From Fibrobacterota bacterium (GTDB taxonomy: Bacteria; Fibrobacterota; Fibrobacteria; UBA11236), in NCBI GenBank assembly GCA_028287465.1, contig JAQBPO010000043.1, positions 1 through 64,000 of the forward strand: a stretch of DNA of 64,000 bases. The letters are read 5' to 3'. This document shows, in pieces, positions 16,324-26,400 of the stretch; within the stretch, counting starts at the first letter, position 1; each line of letters starts with the position of its first letter. Both the position numbers and the translations under genes were made by a program. A model generated the notes under the pieces. That model worked only from the letters and a program-made list of their open reading frames with translations. It ran no database searches and was not told the origin of the DNA.

Positions 16324-17735
16324 TCGCCGCGAAAGGATTCTTCGCGTCGGCCCTGGGATTGGCCTTGGCATCGATGGCCATGGTCGGCGGAGCGCGCGGC
16401 GAAGAGGGGCTGAAGATCCAATACCACGGCGCTGGCTGGGTCCAGGGCGGCCGCATCGAGCGGCAATCGGATACGGTCTCGGATGAATCCGGCCAGGACT
16501 TCAACGGCAACTGGACCCAGAATACCGGCGGTCAGATCACGGCCATCGCGGATCTGGGCGGCGGTTGGGAAGGCGGCCTGGGCCTGGGCGCCATCCAGAC
16601 CCCGATGTATTTCCGGGGGCGGCGCGAATACGACAAGGCCGTGGGCCTGACCTGGTCCCCGTACGTGACCGAAGCCAGGCTGACCTATACCCTGGGGGAA
16701 CCGGAACGCCCGGCCCTGCAGATCACCGGCGGGTCCTTCCATTTCAACTACAATCCCGACGCCAAGAACCTCGGCATGTACCTGCTGCGCGGCCTGGTCT
16801 ATCCGGGAATCGTCGTGTCCGGGTTCGAAACCAAGGATGTGCTCCCCATCGCTAACGTCTTCGGGCTCGATATCCGGCATGAACGCGGCGGTTACCGCGG
16901 GGACTTCCTCGTGAATTCCGAAACCGAAATCAATCCCTACTTCGACCTGTCCTTCGCCTACGTCTCCCGCTTCCGGTTCGCGAAGGGCATTGAGGTGGGC
17001 GCGGGGGCGAACTGGTACCGGGCCGTGGCGCAACGGCCCGAAATCACCTCGCCGGGCAAGGCTTGCCCGGACGCCAACAGCAATGTGGGGGTGAACGCGA
17101 CCGATCGGGAAATCTGCTTCATCCTGGATACGTCCTTCGTGGCGAAACCGTCCGGCACGGATACCCTGGTGGATACCGTTACGGGATCGCTTTCCGGGAT
17201 CAAGGTGATGGGCCGGCTCTCCGTGGATCCGAAGGCGCTGTTCGGGATCGGCGGTTCCCTGGGGGCGAAGGATCTCGTCTTCTATTCGGAGGCGGCCGTC
17301 CTGGGCCTGAAGGATTATCCCAAGTACTACGACGACATCGGCCGGCGCATCCCCGTTATGGTCGGTTTCAACCTTCCCGCTTTCGGCTACCTGGACGAAT
17401 TGAGCCTGGAAGCGGAGTATTACGCGAACCGCAATATGACGGACTACGAAAAGGAACTGGAGGACAACTCCTGGGTGCCGCGGCCGAAGGCGAACAATCC
17501 CGTGAAGGATGCCGCCGGCAACCTCACCGGGACCGTTCCCACCGATACCCGGGGCGACGATTGGAAGTGGTCCCTCTACGGCTACAAGGTCATAGCCGGG
17601 CACCTCAAGCTTTCCGGCCAGGTCGCTAACGATCATCTGCGCACGGGCGGATTCTACCTGCGGAAGACCCAATCCGAAACGTTCAGCGATACGTTCGATT
17701 GGTATTGGATGTTCAAGGTCGCGTACTACTTCTAG
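16320..17735 (+). CDS. B2: outer-membrane beta-barrel, cassette 2
   Basis: A 471-residue barrel ending VAYYF. The TTG at 16320 overlaps the A2 stop (TTGA) and gives a normal signal peptide ending near ARG-EE; an ATG at 16287 would add 11 residues. Subtype B features are the YHGAGWVQGGRI start, cysteines at codons 17064 and 17115 with the same 17-residue spacing as in B1, YYDDIGRRIPVM and ANDHLRTGG. One stretch, GFETKDVLPIANVFGL after the shared YNPDAKNLG motif, is closer to subtype C than to B1, which hints at past recombination between neighbours. Confidence 0.7.
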   Translation: MIAAKGFFASALGLALASMAMVGGARGEEGLKIQYHGAGWVQGGRIERQSDTVSDESGQDFNGNWTQNTGGQITAIADLGGGWEGGLGLGAIQTPMYFRGRREYDKAVGLTWSPYVTEARLTYTLGEPERPALQITGGSFHFNYNPDAKNLGMYLLRGLVYPGIVVSGFETKDVLPIANVFGLDIRHERGGYRGDFLVNSETEINPYFDLSFAYVSRFRFAKGIEVGAGANWYRAVAQRPEITSPGKACPDANSNVGVNATDREICFILDTSFVAKPSGTDTLVDTVTGSLSGIKVMGRLSVDPKALFGIGGSLGAKDLVFYSEAAVLGLKDYPKYYDDIGRRIPVMVGFNLPAFGYLDELSLEAEYYANRNMTDYEKELEDNSWVPRPKANNPVKDAAGNLTGTVPTDTRGDDWKWSLYGYKVIAGHLKLSGQVANDHLRTGGFYLRKTQSETFSDTFDWYWMFKVAYYF

Positions 17736-17753
17736 GGAACCGGGGCTGAGCCA

Positions 17754-19157
17754 GTGAATCGAAGAGGGATCATCAAGGATGCGGAGGGCGGTCGGCCGGC
17801 GCGCGCGACGGCGTTGCATGCCTTCGCCCTGGCGGCCGCGATCGCGATGGGGACCGCCTCCGCCGAAGGGTCGGGATCCCTGGACTATAGCGGCGTGGGT
17901 TGGGTGCAGTACGGCCAGGTGGGCAAGAGCACGGATACCCTCCCCAATAACTATAACGGGAATCCAATGCAGAATTCCGGCGCCCAGATCTCGGTCAACG
18001 CGAAGATAAATGATCGCGTTTCCGGCTCGGTGGGGTTGGGCGTATATGAAGGACATGCCTTGGCGGGGCAAATCGCGTCTGGTGGGCGGGTCGCCATTTC
18101 CGCCAGCCCGTACATCGCCGCCGCCAACTTCACCTACCTGCTGGGGGACAAGGACCATCCCCTGTTCCAGGCGACGGGCGGCCTCTTCCATTACAACTAC
18201 GACGGGAACATCAAGGATCTCGGCCTTTACCTCCTGCGGGGATCGGTCTATCCGGGATTCCTCACTTCCGGATTCGAAACGGCGGACGTGGTGCCGCTCG
18301 CCAACGTGCTGGGCCTCTGGCTGCGGAACGACGCGGGCAGGTTCCGGAGCGATGTGATCCTGAATTGCGAAACCCAGCTGAAACCCTATTTCGATCTTTC
18401 CCTGGCGTATATCGGCAGGGCCAGGATCGCGGAATCCTTCAGCATCGGATTCGGGGTGAACCTGTACCGCCTCATCCCCAGCGACGGCAAGACCAGCCAC
18501 GATCCCTTCAACGCCACCTTCGAGAAGACGGACGCGGAAGCCACCAACGAGTACCATCGCGAGTTCATCTACGTGGATACGGCCGGGAACAAGCGCGACA
18601 CCACCTTTTTCGGATTCGACGGGACCAAGGTCATGGCCGATTTCGAATTCGATATCAAGCCCCTGCTCGGCCTCGGTGGGATTTTCGGCCAGGAGGATCT
18701 GAAACTGTACGGCGAGGCGGCCTTGCTGGGACTTGATTTCGATAAGGCCCATAAGGCCATCTACGGCGGTCCCGCGCAGCGGATGCCCATCATGGCCGGG
18801 TTCAATTTCCCCGCCCTGGGATACCTGGATCACCTATCCCTGGAAGTGGAATGGTACGGCGCGAAATTCCGCGACGATACCTGGCGCATGGAGCCCGATA
18901 TCTTCCGGGCGGAGTCCCCCATCCCGTTCGATTATCCGGACGAGACCCCCGGCACCATCCGGACCTATCATCGCGATGACGTCAAATGGGTTCTCCATGC
19001 GGCCCGCACCATCCAGGGTCATTTCAAAATCAGCGGCCAGGTCGCCAATGATCACTTCCGCCCCTTCGGGATCGCCAATACCGTTCCTACCTACGAGGTC
19101 GCGACTTCGACTCCCAAGGACTGGTATTGGATGGCCAAGATCGCGTATTTCTTCTGA
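17754..19157 (+). CDS. C2: outer-membrane beta-barrel, cassette 2
   Basis: A 467-residue barrel ending IAYFF, started by GTG 18 bases after B2. The N-terminus is longer and more charged than usual before the hydrophobic part of the signal peptide (ALHAFALAAAIAMGTASA). The shared motif is the most divergent of the six (YDGNIKDLGLYLLRG from 18198). It pairs with C1 by LDFDKAHKAIYG, RMPIMAGFNFPALGY and the length pattern of loops. It closes the second operon; the next gene, ribD, is 127 bases downstream and unrelated. Confidence 0.7.
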   Translation: MNRRGIIKDAEGGRPARATALHAFALAAAIAMGTASAEGSGSLDYSGVGWVQYGQVGKSTDTLPNNYNGNPMQNSGAQISVNAKINDRVSGSVGLGVYEGHALAGQIASGGRVAISASPYIAAANFTYLLGDKDHPLFQATGGLFHYNYDGNIKDLGLYLLRGSVYPGFLTSGFETADVVPLANVLGLWLRNDAGRFRSDVILNCETQLKPYFDLSLAYIGRARIAESFSIGFGVNLYRLIPSDGKTSHDPFNATFEKTDAEATNEYHREFIYVDTAGNKRDTTFFGFDGTKVMADFEFDIKPLLGLGGIFGQEDLKLYGEAALLGLDFDKAHKAIYGGPAQRMPIMAGFNFPALGYLDHLSLEVEWYGAKFRDDTWRMEPDIFRAESPIPFDYPDETPGTIRTYHRDDVKWVLHAARTIQGHFKISGQVANDHFRPFGIANTVPTYEVATSTPKDWYWMAKIAYFF

Positions 19158-19181
19158 TTGTCCACCATGCGGATCCGCTTC

Positions 19182-19198
19182 CAGGCGGGCCCCGCCTG
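19182..19198 (+). terminator. 7-bp hairpin after cassette 2
   Basis: CAGGCGG, loop GCC, CCGCCTG, without a T-run. A second 6-bp stem (GGGAGG/CCTCCC) follows at about 19214-19230. These probably mark the 3' end of the cassette 2 message, but intrinsic termination is uncertain. Confidence 0.35.
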
Positions 19199-19284
19199 AG
19201 GGCCTGAACGTCGGGGAGGCTTCCCTCCCTGGCCAAAACCATCCTCCGTTACGATATTCATCCTTTAACCTGCAGGTTGAATCG

Positions 19285-20397
19285 ATGGGTAGGAAAAAGC
19301 CGGATCCGGCCAAGCAAGCCAATTGGACCCCGTCCGATAAGCGGTTCATGGAACTGGCATTCGCCGAAGCGCGGAAGGTCAAGGGCACTACCTTGCCCAA
19401 TCCCCCGGTCGGCGCCGTGGTGGTCAAGGCGGGCAAGGTCCTGGGTAAGGGCGGAACCCGCCCGGCCGGCCAGGCCCACGCCGAAATCGTCGCCCTGGAA
19501 AAGGCGGGATCCAAATCCGCAGGTGCTTCCCTCTACGTGACCCTTGAACCTTGCAGCCACCATGGCCGGACCCCGCCTTGCGTGGACGCGGTCATCGGAG
19601 CCGGGATCCGCAAAGTCTATATCGCCATCCAGGACGACAATCCCCTGGTGGGAGGCGAAGGCATCCGCCTGCTTAGGAAGGCCGGTATCGAGGTCCGGGT
19701 CGGATTGATGGAGGCGGAGGCCGCGCCTTTCTATGAAGGCTTCTTCCACCGCGTCACTTATGGCCGGCCGCAAATCATCCTCAAGATCGCCCAGAGCCTG
19801 GACGGACGCATCAATGCCGGACCGGGGGTGGAAACGGCTATCACCGGGGAGGCCTCCCGCGCCTGGGTCCACAAATTGCGTTCCCGCGTCGACGCGGTGA
19901 TCATCACCGGACGCACCCTGCGCGTGGATGATCCCGCTTTGACCCCGCGTCTAGTCAAAGGTCCCGTTCCGGAAGCGGTGGTTCTTAGCCGTAACGGGCC
20001 ATATCCCGAACAGGCGGCCCTTTTCTCCGAAGGCCGGGCGGCCAGGACCGTGGTGCTGGGCGAGTCGGGTGAGGGTTTGCCTCCCTGGGTGGAACATGTC
20101 CCTTTGCGGCCTACCGGGGACAAGGCGGATGTACTCGCCGCTTTATCGGCCCTTTTCGACACTAGAGGCTATCATTCGGTATTGATAGAAGGCGGCCGGG
20201 ACCTGTGGAGCCTCTTCCTGAACTCGGGCAAGTGGGACAGGCTTTATATCCTTACGGCTCCGAAAATCCTCCCCAAAGGGGACAAATGGGATGCCGGACT
20301 GGACCAGGACTGGGGAAATTCCCTCAAATTTCGTAATTTAACACCCTTCGGGAGCGATTTTCTGACGGAATTCGGACGAGCCGAGTCCAACGGTTAG
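19285..20397 (+). CDS. ribD: Bifunctional riboflavin deaminase/reductase RibD
   Basis: It carries out the second and third steps of riboflavin synthesis: deamination of the pyrimidine and reduction of the ribosyl side chain. The 370 residues contain an N-terminal zinc deaminase (HAEIVAL, and TLEPCSHHGRTPPC with the two Cys ligands) and a C-terminal reductase of the dihydrofolate reductase fold (KIAQSLDGRI, ITGRTLRVDDP, LIEGGRDLW). The ATG at 19285 is chosen since deaminase family members begin 15-25 residues before the first conserved helix. It is the first of four rib genes plus nusB. No FMN riboswitch was recognised upstream, so flavin feedback control is not apparent. Confidence 0.95.
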   Translation: MGRKKPDPAKQANWTPSDKRFMELAFAEARKVKGTTLPNPPVGAVVVKAGKVLGKGGTRPAGQAHAEIVALEKAGSKSAGASLYVTLEPCSHHGRTPPCVDAVIGAGIRKVYIAIQDDNPLVGGEGIRLLRKAGIEVRVGLMEAEAAPFYEGFFHRVTYGRPQIILKIAQSLDGRINAGPGVETAITGEASRAWVHKLRSRVDAVIITGRTLRVDDPALTPRLVKGPVPEAVVLSRNGPYPEQAALFSEGRAARTVVLGESGEGLPPWVEHVPLRPTGDKADVLAALSALFDTRGYHSVLIEGGRDLWSLFLNSGKWDRLYILTAPKILPKGDKWDAGLDQDWGNSLKFRNLTPFGSDFLTEFGRAESNG

Positions 20398-20423
20398 TCT
20401 ATGAGCGGAAGTTCAGGGGAAGC

Positions 20424-21107
20424 ATGTTCACCGGTATCGTGGAGGAAGTGGGCGTCGTCAGGGAAAGAATTCCCGTGGGGCCCGCATTGCGTTTCCGGTT
20501 GACCGCCCCCGGCGTGGCCAAGGGCCTGAAGCCCGGGGACAGCGTGGCCTGCAATGGCGTATGCCTGACCGCGGAAGAGATTTTCCCCGATGGATTCACC
20601 GCGACCGCGGTCCCCGAAACCTTGCAGCGCACCACCTTGGGATCGGTTTCCAAAGGCGATGCCATCAACCTGGAAGCGGCCCTCAAGGCCGGCAGCCCCA
20701 TGGGCGGGCATATCGTCCAGGGCCATGTCGACGGGGTAGGGGAGGTCTCCGGTTGGAAGGATCTCCCGAACGGAAGCGGAAGGGAGCTCACCATCCGCAT
20801 ACCCGGGGCCTTCACCCGCTACTGCGTGGAAAAAGGATCCCTGGCCCTGCATGGCGTGAGCCTGACCATCGCCGCCATCGAGGACGACTCCATCCGCATC
20901 GCCCTGGTCCCGCATACCTTGTCCCATACCAATCTGGGGCGCTTGAGGGCCGGCGACCCGTTGAATTTCGAAGTGGACCTGGTAGGGAAGTACGTGGAAA
21001 AACTGCTGGGGGGACACCACGGCGCAGCCGGTACCGGAACGGGAGCCGCCCAAGGCAAGCCCGCGCTGGACTCCGGGAGCCTGGGGAAATGGGGCTATGG
21101 AGTTTAA
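20424..21107 (+). CDS. ribE: Riboflavin synthase (alpha subunit)
   Basis: It dismutates two lumazines into riboflavin and the pyrimidine precursor. The start MFTGIVEEVG is diagnostic, and the two lumazine-binding repeats are visible (SVACNGVCLT, then GSLALHGVSLTI; MGGHIVQGHVDG, then SHTNLG). At 227 residues it is slightly longer than usual owing to a Gly/Ala-rich tail after the conserved trimer-forming helix. The 3' end overlaps ribBA by 11 bases in another frame, indicating coupling. Confidence 0.95.
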   Translation: MFTGIVEEVGVVRERIPVGPALRFRLTAPGVAKGLKPGDSVACNGVCLTAEEIFPDGFTATAVPETLQRTTLGSVSKGDAINLEAALKAGSPMGGHIVQGHVDGVGEVSGWKDLPNGSGRELTIRIPGAFTRYCVEKGSLALHGVSLTIAAIEDDSIRIALVPHTLSHTNLGRLRAGDPLNFEVDLVGKYVEKLLGGHHGAAGTGTGAAQGKPALDSGSLGKWGYGV

Positions 21108-22512
21108 CAGCATTCCCGAAGCGGTGGCCGATCTCCGGAAGGGACGCCTCATCGTCGTAGTGGACGACAAGGACCGCGAGAACGAGGGCGACGTCGTCTT
21201 CGCCGCCTCCAAATCCACCGCCGCGAAGATCAACTTCCTCGCCAAGCACGCGCGAGGCCTTATCTGCGTTGCCCTCACGTCCGAACGCGTCGAGGAGTTG
21301 CGTCTGCCCCCGATGGCGGAAAGCAACCTTTCCCGGCACGATACCGCCTTCACCGTCTCCGTAGAGGTCCGGGAAGGCACGACCACGGGCATCTCCGCGG
21401 CCGACCGCAGCGCCACCGCCCTCGCCCTTGCGGACGACCAGCACGGCCATGAGGATTTCATCCGGCCCGGCCATGTCTTCCCCATCAAGGCCAAAAAGGG
21501 CGGCGTGCTGGTGCGGGCCGGCCATACCGAAGCGGCCGTGGACCTGGTCAAGATGGCGGGACTGGGCTCGGCCGGCGTGATTTGCGAGATTATGAACGAG
21601 GACGGGTCCATGGCCCGCCTCAAGGATTGCCAGCGTTTCGCCCGTAAGCACAAACTGAAGATCATTTCCGTCGAGGACCTCATCGGGTACCGGCGCACCC
21701 AGGAAAAACTCATACGCCTGGTCGCTTCCCCCGAGCTTCCGACCCGGTACGGCACCTTCAAGTCATACGTGTACGAGGACGTCATCCATGGGCGCAAGCA
21801 TATCGCCCTGGTCAAGGGCGACATCTCGCCAAAGCATCCGGCCAATGTCCGGGTGCATTCGGAATGCCTGACCGGGGATACGTTCGGCGTGTCGCTTTGC
21901 ACCTGCGGTTGCCTCTTCCATTTGGGTCTGGAGCATATCGCCAAGCATGGCGGGGTATTCCTGTACATGCGCCAGGTCGACGCGGAGGCGGATTTCACGC
22001 GCAAGATCCAGGCGTACGATGAAGCGCAAGCCGATCGCGGTGCGAGGTCGGCCAAGCCGGCCAAGGGCGAAAAGGCCCCTCCCCGGAACCGGAAAAAAGC
22101 GGATCCGCCGGGAACCTACCTGTCGGGTACGCATCACGGCCTGTTCATGGATGCGCGTACCTATGGGATAGGCGCGCAGATCCTGTTCGACCTGGGGGTG
22201 CGGCACCTGCATCTCCTGACCAATTCCCCGCGCCGCATCCAGGGCCTGGAAGGCTACGGGCTGAAGGTCACCCGGCAATCGCCGATGGATCTTTCGCAAT
22301 GCGACCATGGGCGGCAGATGCGCCATACGGAAGCGGCGTCCCAGGTGATGGCGGTTCCGGGCCCCAAGGCCGCCGTGCGCAAGAAAGCGACGGCTCCGGT
22401 AAGCGCCGGTAAGCCGGGAATGCCGAAGAAGGCGGGCAGGGCCGCGAAGCCGAGGACCGCGCCCATGCGCAAGGCCGGCGCTCGAATCATCTCCAAAGAG
22501 GACAGGAAGTAA
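21097..22512 (+). CDS. ribBA: RibBA: DHBP synthase with divergent GTP cyclohydrolase II domain
   Basis: The N-terminal ~200 residues are an intact 3,4-dihydroxy-2-butanone-4-phosphate synthase ([36 protein letters not shown]). The next ~190 follow GTP cyclohydrolase II, with the zinc cysteines in SECLTGD and CTCG and a conserved [12 protein letters not shown] segment. The GTP-binding motif usually written QEGRGIGL reads QVDAEADF, and a ~30-residue Lys/Pro/Arg-rich insertion follows. The last ~65 residues are a basic Ala/Lys/Pro tail. The first activity is very likely, the second doubtful. If the domain is inactive, another cyclohydrolase II must exist elsewhere. It lies between ribE and ribH, as expected. 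Confidence 0.88.
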   Translation: MEFNSIPEAVADLRKGRLIVVVDDKDRENEGDVVFAASKSTAAKINFLAKHARGLICVALTSERVEELRLPPMAESNLSRHDTAFTVSVEVREGTTTGISAADRSATALALADDQHGHEDFIRPGHVFPIKAKKGGVLVRAGHTEAAVDLVKMAGLGSAGVICEIMNEDGSMARLKDCQRFARKHKLKIISVEDLIGYRRTQEKLIRLVASPELPTRYGTFKSYVYEDVIHGRKHIALVKGDISPKHPANVRVHSECLTGDTFGVSLCTCGCLFHLGLEHIAKHGGVFLYMRQVDAEADFTRKIQAYDEAQADRGARSAKPAKGEKAPPRNRKKADPPGTYLSGTHHGLFMDARTYGIGAQILFDLGVRHLHLLTNSPRRIQGLEGYGLKVTRQSPMDLSQCDHGRQMRHTEAASQVMAVPGPKAAVRKKATAPVSAGKPGMPKKAGRAAKPRTAPMRKAGARIISKEDRK

Positions 22513-22513
22513 C

Positions 22514-22978
22514 ATGGCGGTTATCGAAGGAAAGCTTACGGCGCAGAACCTGAAGGTCGCGATCGTCGTTTCGCGCTTCAACTCCCTGGTGACGGAACAA
22601 CTCCTGGCCGGCGCGCGCGATTGCCTGATCCGCCATGGCGCCAAGGAATCGGACATCACCGTGGTATGGGTGCCGGGCGCCTGCGAAATCCCCCAGGTCG
22701 CCAAGAAGCTCGCCGACAACGGAAAGCACAAGGCCATCATCACCCTGGGAGCCGTGATCCGGGGCGCCACCCCGCATTTCGACCTCGTCGTGAATACGGT
22801 GAACAAGGGCGTGGCCGAAGTCGCCATGGGCTCCGGCCTGCCCGTCATTTTCGGGGTTCTGACCACGGACAACCTGGAACAGGCGCTGGAACGCGCCGGG
22901 ACCAAGGGCGGGAACAAGGGCTGGGACGCCGCCTTGGCCGCGATCGAGATGGCCAGCCTCTGGGATCAACTGAAATGA
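22514..22978 (+). CDS. ribH: 6,7-dimethyl-8-ribityllumazine synthase
   Basis: It condenses the RibB and RibD products into lumazine, the substrate of RibE, usually in a 60-subunit or pentameric shell. Motifs are [14 protein letters not shown] at the N-terminus, WVPGACEIP, and [13 protein letters not shown], where the usual Glu of RGET is Ala; the catalytic His of the family lies in this region. The length of 154 is typical. It starts one base after the ribBA stop and overlaps nusB (ATGA). Confidence 0.95.
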   Translation: MAVIEGKLTAQNLKVAIVVSRFNSLVTEQLLAGARDCLIRHGAKESDITVVWVPGACEIPQVAKKLADNGKHKAIITLGAVIRGATPHFDLVVNTVNKGVAEVAMGSGLPVIFGVLTTDNLEQALERAGTKGGNKGWDAALAAIEMASLWDQLK

Positions 22979-23412
22979 TTTCCCGCCGGCGCGGCCGCGA
23001 ATTCGCCATGCAGCTCCTCTATTCCGTAGAGGTGGGTAAAGAAGCATTCACGGAAGCCATCAAAGGGCTTTCCGACGATCCGGAATTGCCCCTCGAAGCC
23101 AGGGAGTACGGAGTGAAGCTGGCCCGCAAGGTCCTGGAGAACCAGGACGAGCTGGACGCGAAATTGAGCCAGGCCTCCGCCAATTGGGACCTGGAGCGCA
23201 TCGCCATCGTGGACAAGATCGTCATCCGCTGCGCCGTGGCCGAACTCATGTTCTTTTCCGATGTGCCCACCAAGGTGGCCATCAACGAGGCGGTCGACAT
23301 CGCCAAGAAATTCTCCACCGGCGATTCGAGCCGGTTCGTGAACGGCGTCCTGGACGCCATCGCGAAAACGTTTTCCAATTCCATCCAAAGGAACGACCAA
23401 GATGCTGAATGA
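22975..23412 (+). CDS. nusB: Transcription antitermination factor NusB
   Basis: It binds boxA RNA with S10/NusE to prevent termination in rRNA operons. The 145 residues start with [15 protein letters not shown] and contain IDK-type segments ([16 protein letters not shown]) and [14 protein letters not shown] then FVNGVLDAI, all diagnostic. The ribH-nusB order is common across bacteria. The next gene starts inside the nusB end (11-base overlap). Confidence 0.95.
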   Translation: MISRRRGREFAMQLLYSVEVGKEAFTEAIKGLSDDPELPLEAREYGVKLARKVLENQDELDAKLSQASANWDLERIAIVDKIVIRCAVAELMFFSDVPTKVAINEAVDIAKKFSTGDSSRFVNGVLDAIAKTFSNSIQRNDQDAE

Positions 23413-26400
23413 GAAGCAACAGAAAATCATCCTGGCCCTCGCCGTTTTCGCGGCGGCCTTCGTGGTCTACCTGATGACCATGGCCCCCACGGTCTCCTTC
23501 TGGGACTGCGGAGAGCTCGTGGGCGCCTCCAATATCCTGGGCAACCCGCATCCCCCGGGGAACCCCCTGTTCACGACCCTGGCGAGGGTGTTCATCCTGA
23601 TCGCCCCCTTCAAGGAAGCGGCCACGCGCGTCAACTTCATTTCCGCCCTGACCAGCGCGCTCACGGTCATGATGTGCTTCCTCTTCATCGTCAAGCTTCT
23701 GGGAATCGTATTCGAAAACAAGCTATCCCGCTTCATCTCCTATACCTCCGCCGCCATCGGCTGCGCCCTGGTCACCTTCTCGGACACCTTCTGGTTCAGC
23801 GCCGTCGAGGCCGAAGTCTACGGCACCTCCATGTTCCTGGTTATGTGCATCTCCTGGTTGTCCCTGGACTGGTACGAGAAAAGGGGAACGCCAAAGGCCA
23901 ACCGCATCCTGCTGCTCATCGCCTACCTGGGTTACCTCGGGATGGGAATCCATCCCTTCTCCTTCATCACCATGCCGGCCGTCGGCCTGTTCGTCATCTT
24001 CTCGGACGCGAACCATCGCAAGAACTGGGCGGGTTTCGCAATCGTATTCGGCGCGTTCGCGGCCGCAGCCCTCATCCTCGGCAAAGGCGCCAACCTGGAT
24101 TTGATCTGGGCCTACGGCGCGGTGCTCCTCCTGGGGGCCATCGTCTATGCGTCCATGCCGGATCTGAAGTTCGACCTGCCCTTGGCGGTCACGGGCCTCG
24201 GGCTTTTTTCCATCGTCTATGATATCGGCGATTTCATCTTCTACGCCTTGGTAACCCTTGTCGTCGCCATCGTCGCCAAGCTCCTGGCCAAGACCCCGGA
24301 AATGAAGGGCCGCTGGAAGCTTTCCATGCTGCTCTGCCTGGTGGCCCTGCTCGGTTTTTCCAGCTATTCCTACGTGCCCATCCGCTCCAAGGTCAACCCG
24401 AACATCGACGAGAACGAACCCCGCACCTGGAGCACCTTCAAGGAATACCTGGAGCGCAAGCAGTACGGTTCCGAGTCCATGCTTTCCCGCGCCTTCCATC
24501 GCCGCGGAACCTTCGTCCATCAATTGCTCATCCATCCCCATATGGGATACGGCGGCTACATGTTGAGCCAGTATTTCCCCTGGAAGGTGGGCGAGACCCG
24601 CCTGGACGAGAACGAGCCGGTCGTGCGCCATGCTCCCGTCAAGCACGAGTTCGATACCCTGTGGAAGAACCTGGGCGCCAAGCCCGGATTGCAGATGCTC
24701 ATCTTCCTCCTGTTCCAGTTCCCGTTCGTCTACGGCGGTTACCTGGTCTATAAGCGGAACCCGCACCTGGGTGCCTACCTGCTTATCCTCTACGCGGCCA
24801 CCAGCTACGGCCTGGTGTTCTACATGAATTTCGCGGACGGCTCCCAGATGGAGATGCGCGATTACGAATATTGGAAGCAGCAGAACTTCAATCCCCAGGC
24901 GAGGCCGGAGAACGTCCACATCGAGGTCCGGGACCGCGATTACTTCTTCACCCCCGGATTCATGTACATGGGAATCCTGTTCGGCGTGGCCTCGGCCTTC
25001 CTGCTGAACAAACTGGCCCAGAGGTCCGGTGGAGGCGGAATAGGCGGCGGAGCCGGAGGACGCGGTATCGGCGCCTTGCCCAAGGGAGTGGGGTTGGCCT
25101 TGTTGGCCCTGGCGGTTTCGGTGCCGGCCTACTCCAATTACCGGGAGCATAACCGGCATGGGGATTACATCCCATGGGATTACGCGTACAACCTCCTGAT
25201 GTCGTGCAGGCCGAACAGCGTGCTCTTCACCAACGGAGACAACGATACCTTCCCCCTTTGGTTCATCCAGGAAGTGGAAGGCGTGCGCAAGGACGTGCGG
25301 GTGGTGAACCTGTCCCTGGTGAACACCAACTGGTACGTCAAGCAGCTCAAGACCCACGAGCCCAAGCTCGTGGTCGGATTCTCGGACGACGAAATCAACG
25401 CCCTGGAACCCCAGCCCTGGCGCTTCAAGCAGGCGGTGGGATTCAAGGTCCCCAACTCCGAGATCAGCGTGGAGTTGGAGCCCAGGTCCTATCTCAAGGT
25501 GCAGGACATCATGGTCCTCCATATCGTCCAGAACAACTACCCCAAGCGTCCCATCCATTTCGCCGTCACGGTCTCGGACGACAATATGATGGGCCTTGAG
25601 AAGTACCTGGTCATGGAAGGCATGGTCTACACCCTCGTGGAGCAGCGCAAGAACAAGGAAATCGACGCGGCCGTAACGGCGAAAATGGTGGACTCGGTCT
25701 ACCGCTTCCGCGGGCTCGGGGATCCCAAACTGTTCGTGGACCTGAACACGGAAGGCCTCTTGACCAACTACTCGGCGACCAATTTCCGCCTCGTCATGTG
25801 GGCCCAGGAAAGGTTGACCGAACTGCAGCGCCAGCTCGAGGACCTGCGCAAGGTGGCCAACCCGTCGGATTCCGTTAAGGTGGCCATCGCCGCCAAGGAG
25901 GCGGAGAAGAACGAGAAGATCGCCTTCGCCGAAAGGTACCTGGCCCTGAACGCCCGCATCCTCCCCCGCGAGTGGCGCAACAACTATTACGGCGCCCAAT
26001 TGTACGCCGCGGTCAAGGATTTCGCGAAAGCGGAGTCCTATTACAAGAAGGGGATCGTGGACGCTCCCAATCCCCGCCTCTTCGGCGCGAACCTGGCCCA
26101 GCTTTACATCGAGCAGAACAAGTTCCCCCAGGCCGAGTCCCTGCTCAACGCCCTCAAGCAGACGGCCCCCAACGACTTCGAGCTGTGGTACGGCCTGAGC
26201 GACCTGTACCAGAAGCGCGGGGATCTCCGGAAGGCCCATGACGTGCTGGCGGAATGGCTGAAGGGGAACCCGAGCCACCAATATGCCTCCATGGTGAGCC
26301 AGCAATTGCAGTTCCTGGAAAGCCAGATCAAGAACCAGAGCGCCCCGTCACTCCCCCAGACGACCGATTCGGCCAAGCCCGCCGCGGGCGCGCCGGGAGC

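Larger units (their letters stand above)
7751..19157 (+). repeat. Tandem duplication of a four-gene cassette (DUF1080-A-B-C, twice)
   Basis: Eight exported proteins fall in the order D1-A1-B1-C1-D2-A2-B2-C2. By reading the proteins, A1 pairs with A2 (shared D-x-TKG then LGLKAH, and PPxxDWSL), B1 with B2 (YHGAGW start, Cys loop, YYDDI/LYDDI then RRIPVM) and C1 with C2 (DKAHKA, then RMPxMAGxNxPA). The units are nearly equal in length (about 5.5 kb each) and separated by a terminator. Divergence is high, so the duplication is old. Identities were not calculated. Confidence 0.8.

Noticed and set aside
16233-18833. A very long minus-strand open frame (over 860 codons) opposite the barrel genes
   Set aside because: It runs antisense to three well-supported barrels, has a composition expected from GC-biased codon use, and contains no signal peptide or domain pattern. 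The same applies to long antisense frames at 23723-26305 and 49805-53017.
19158-19284. Possible FMN riboswitch before ribD
   Set aside because: The conserved AGGGT and GAAxxCCC-type blocks of the FMN element are not present and the gap is too short.
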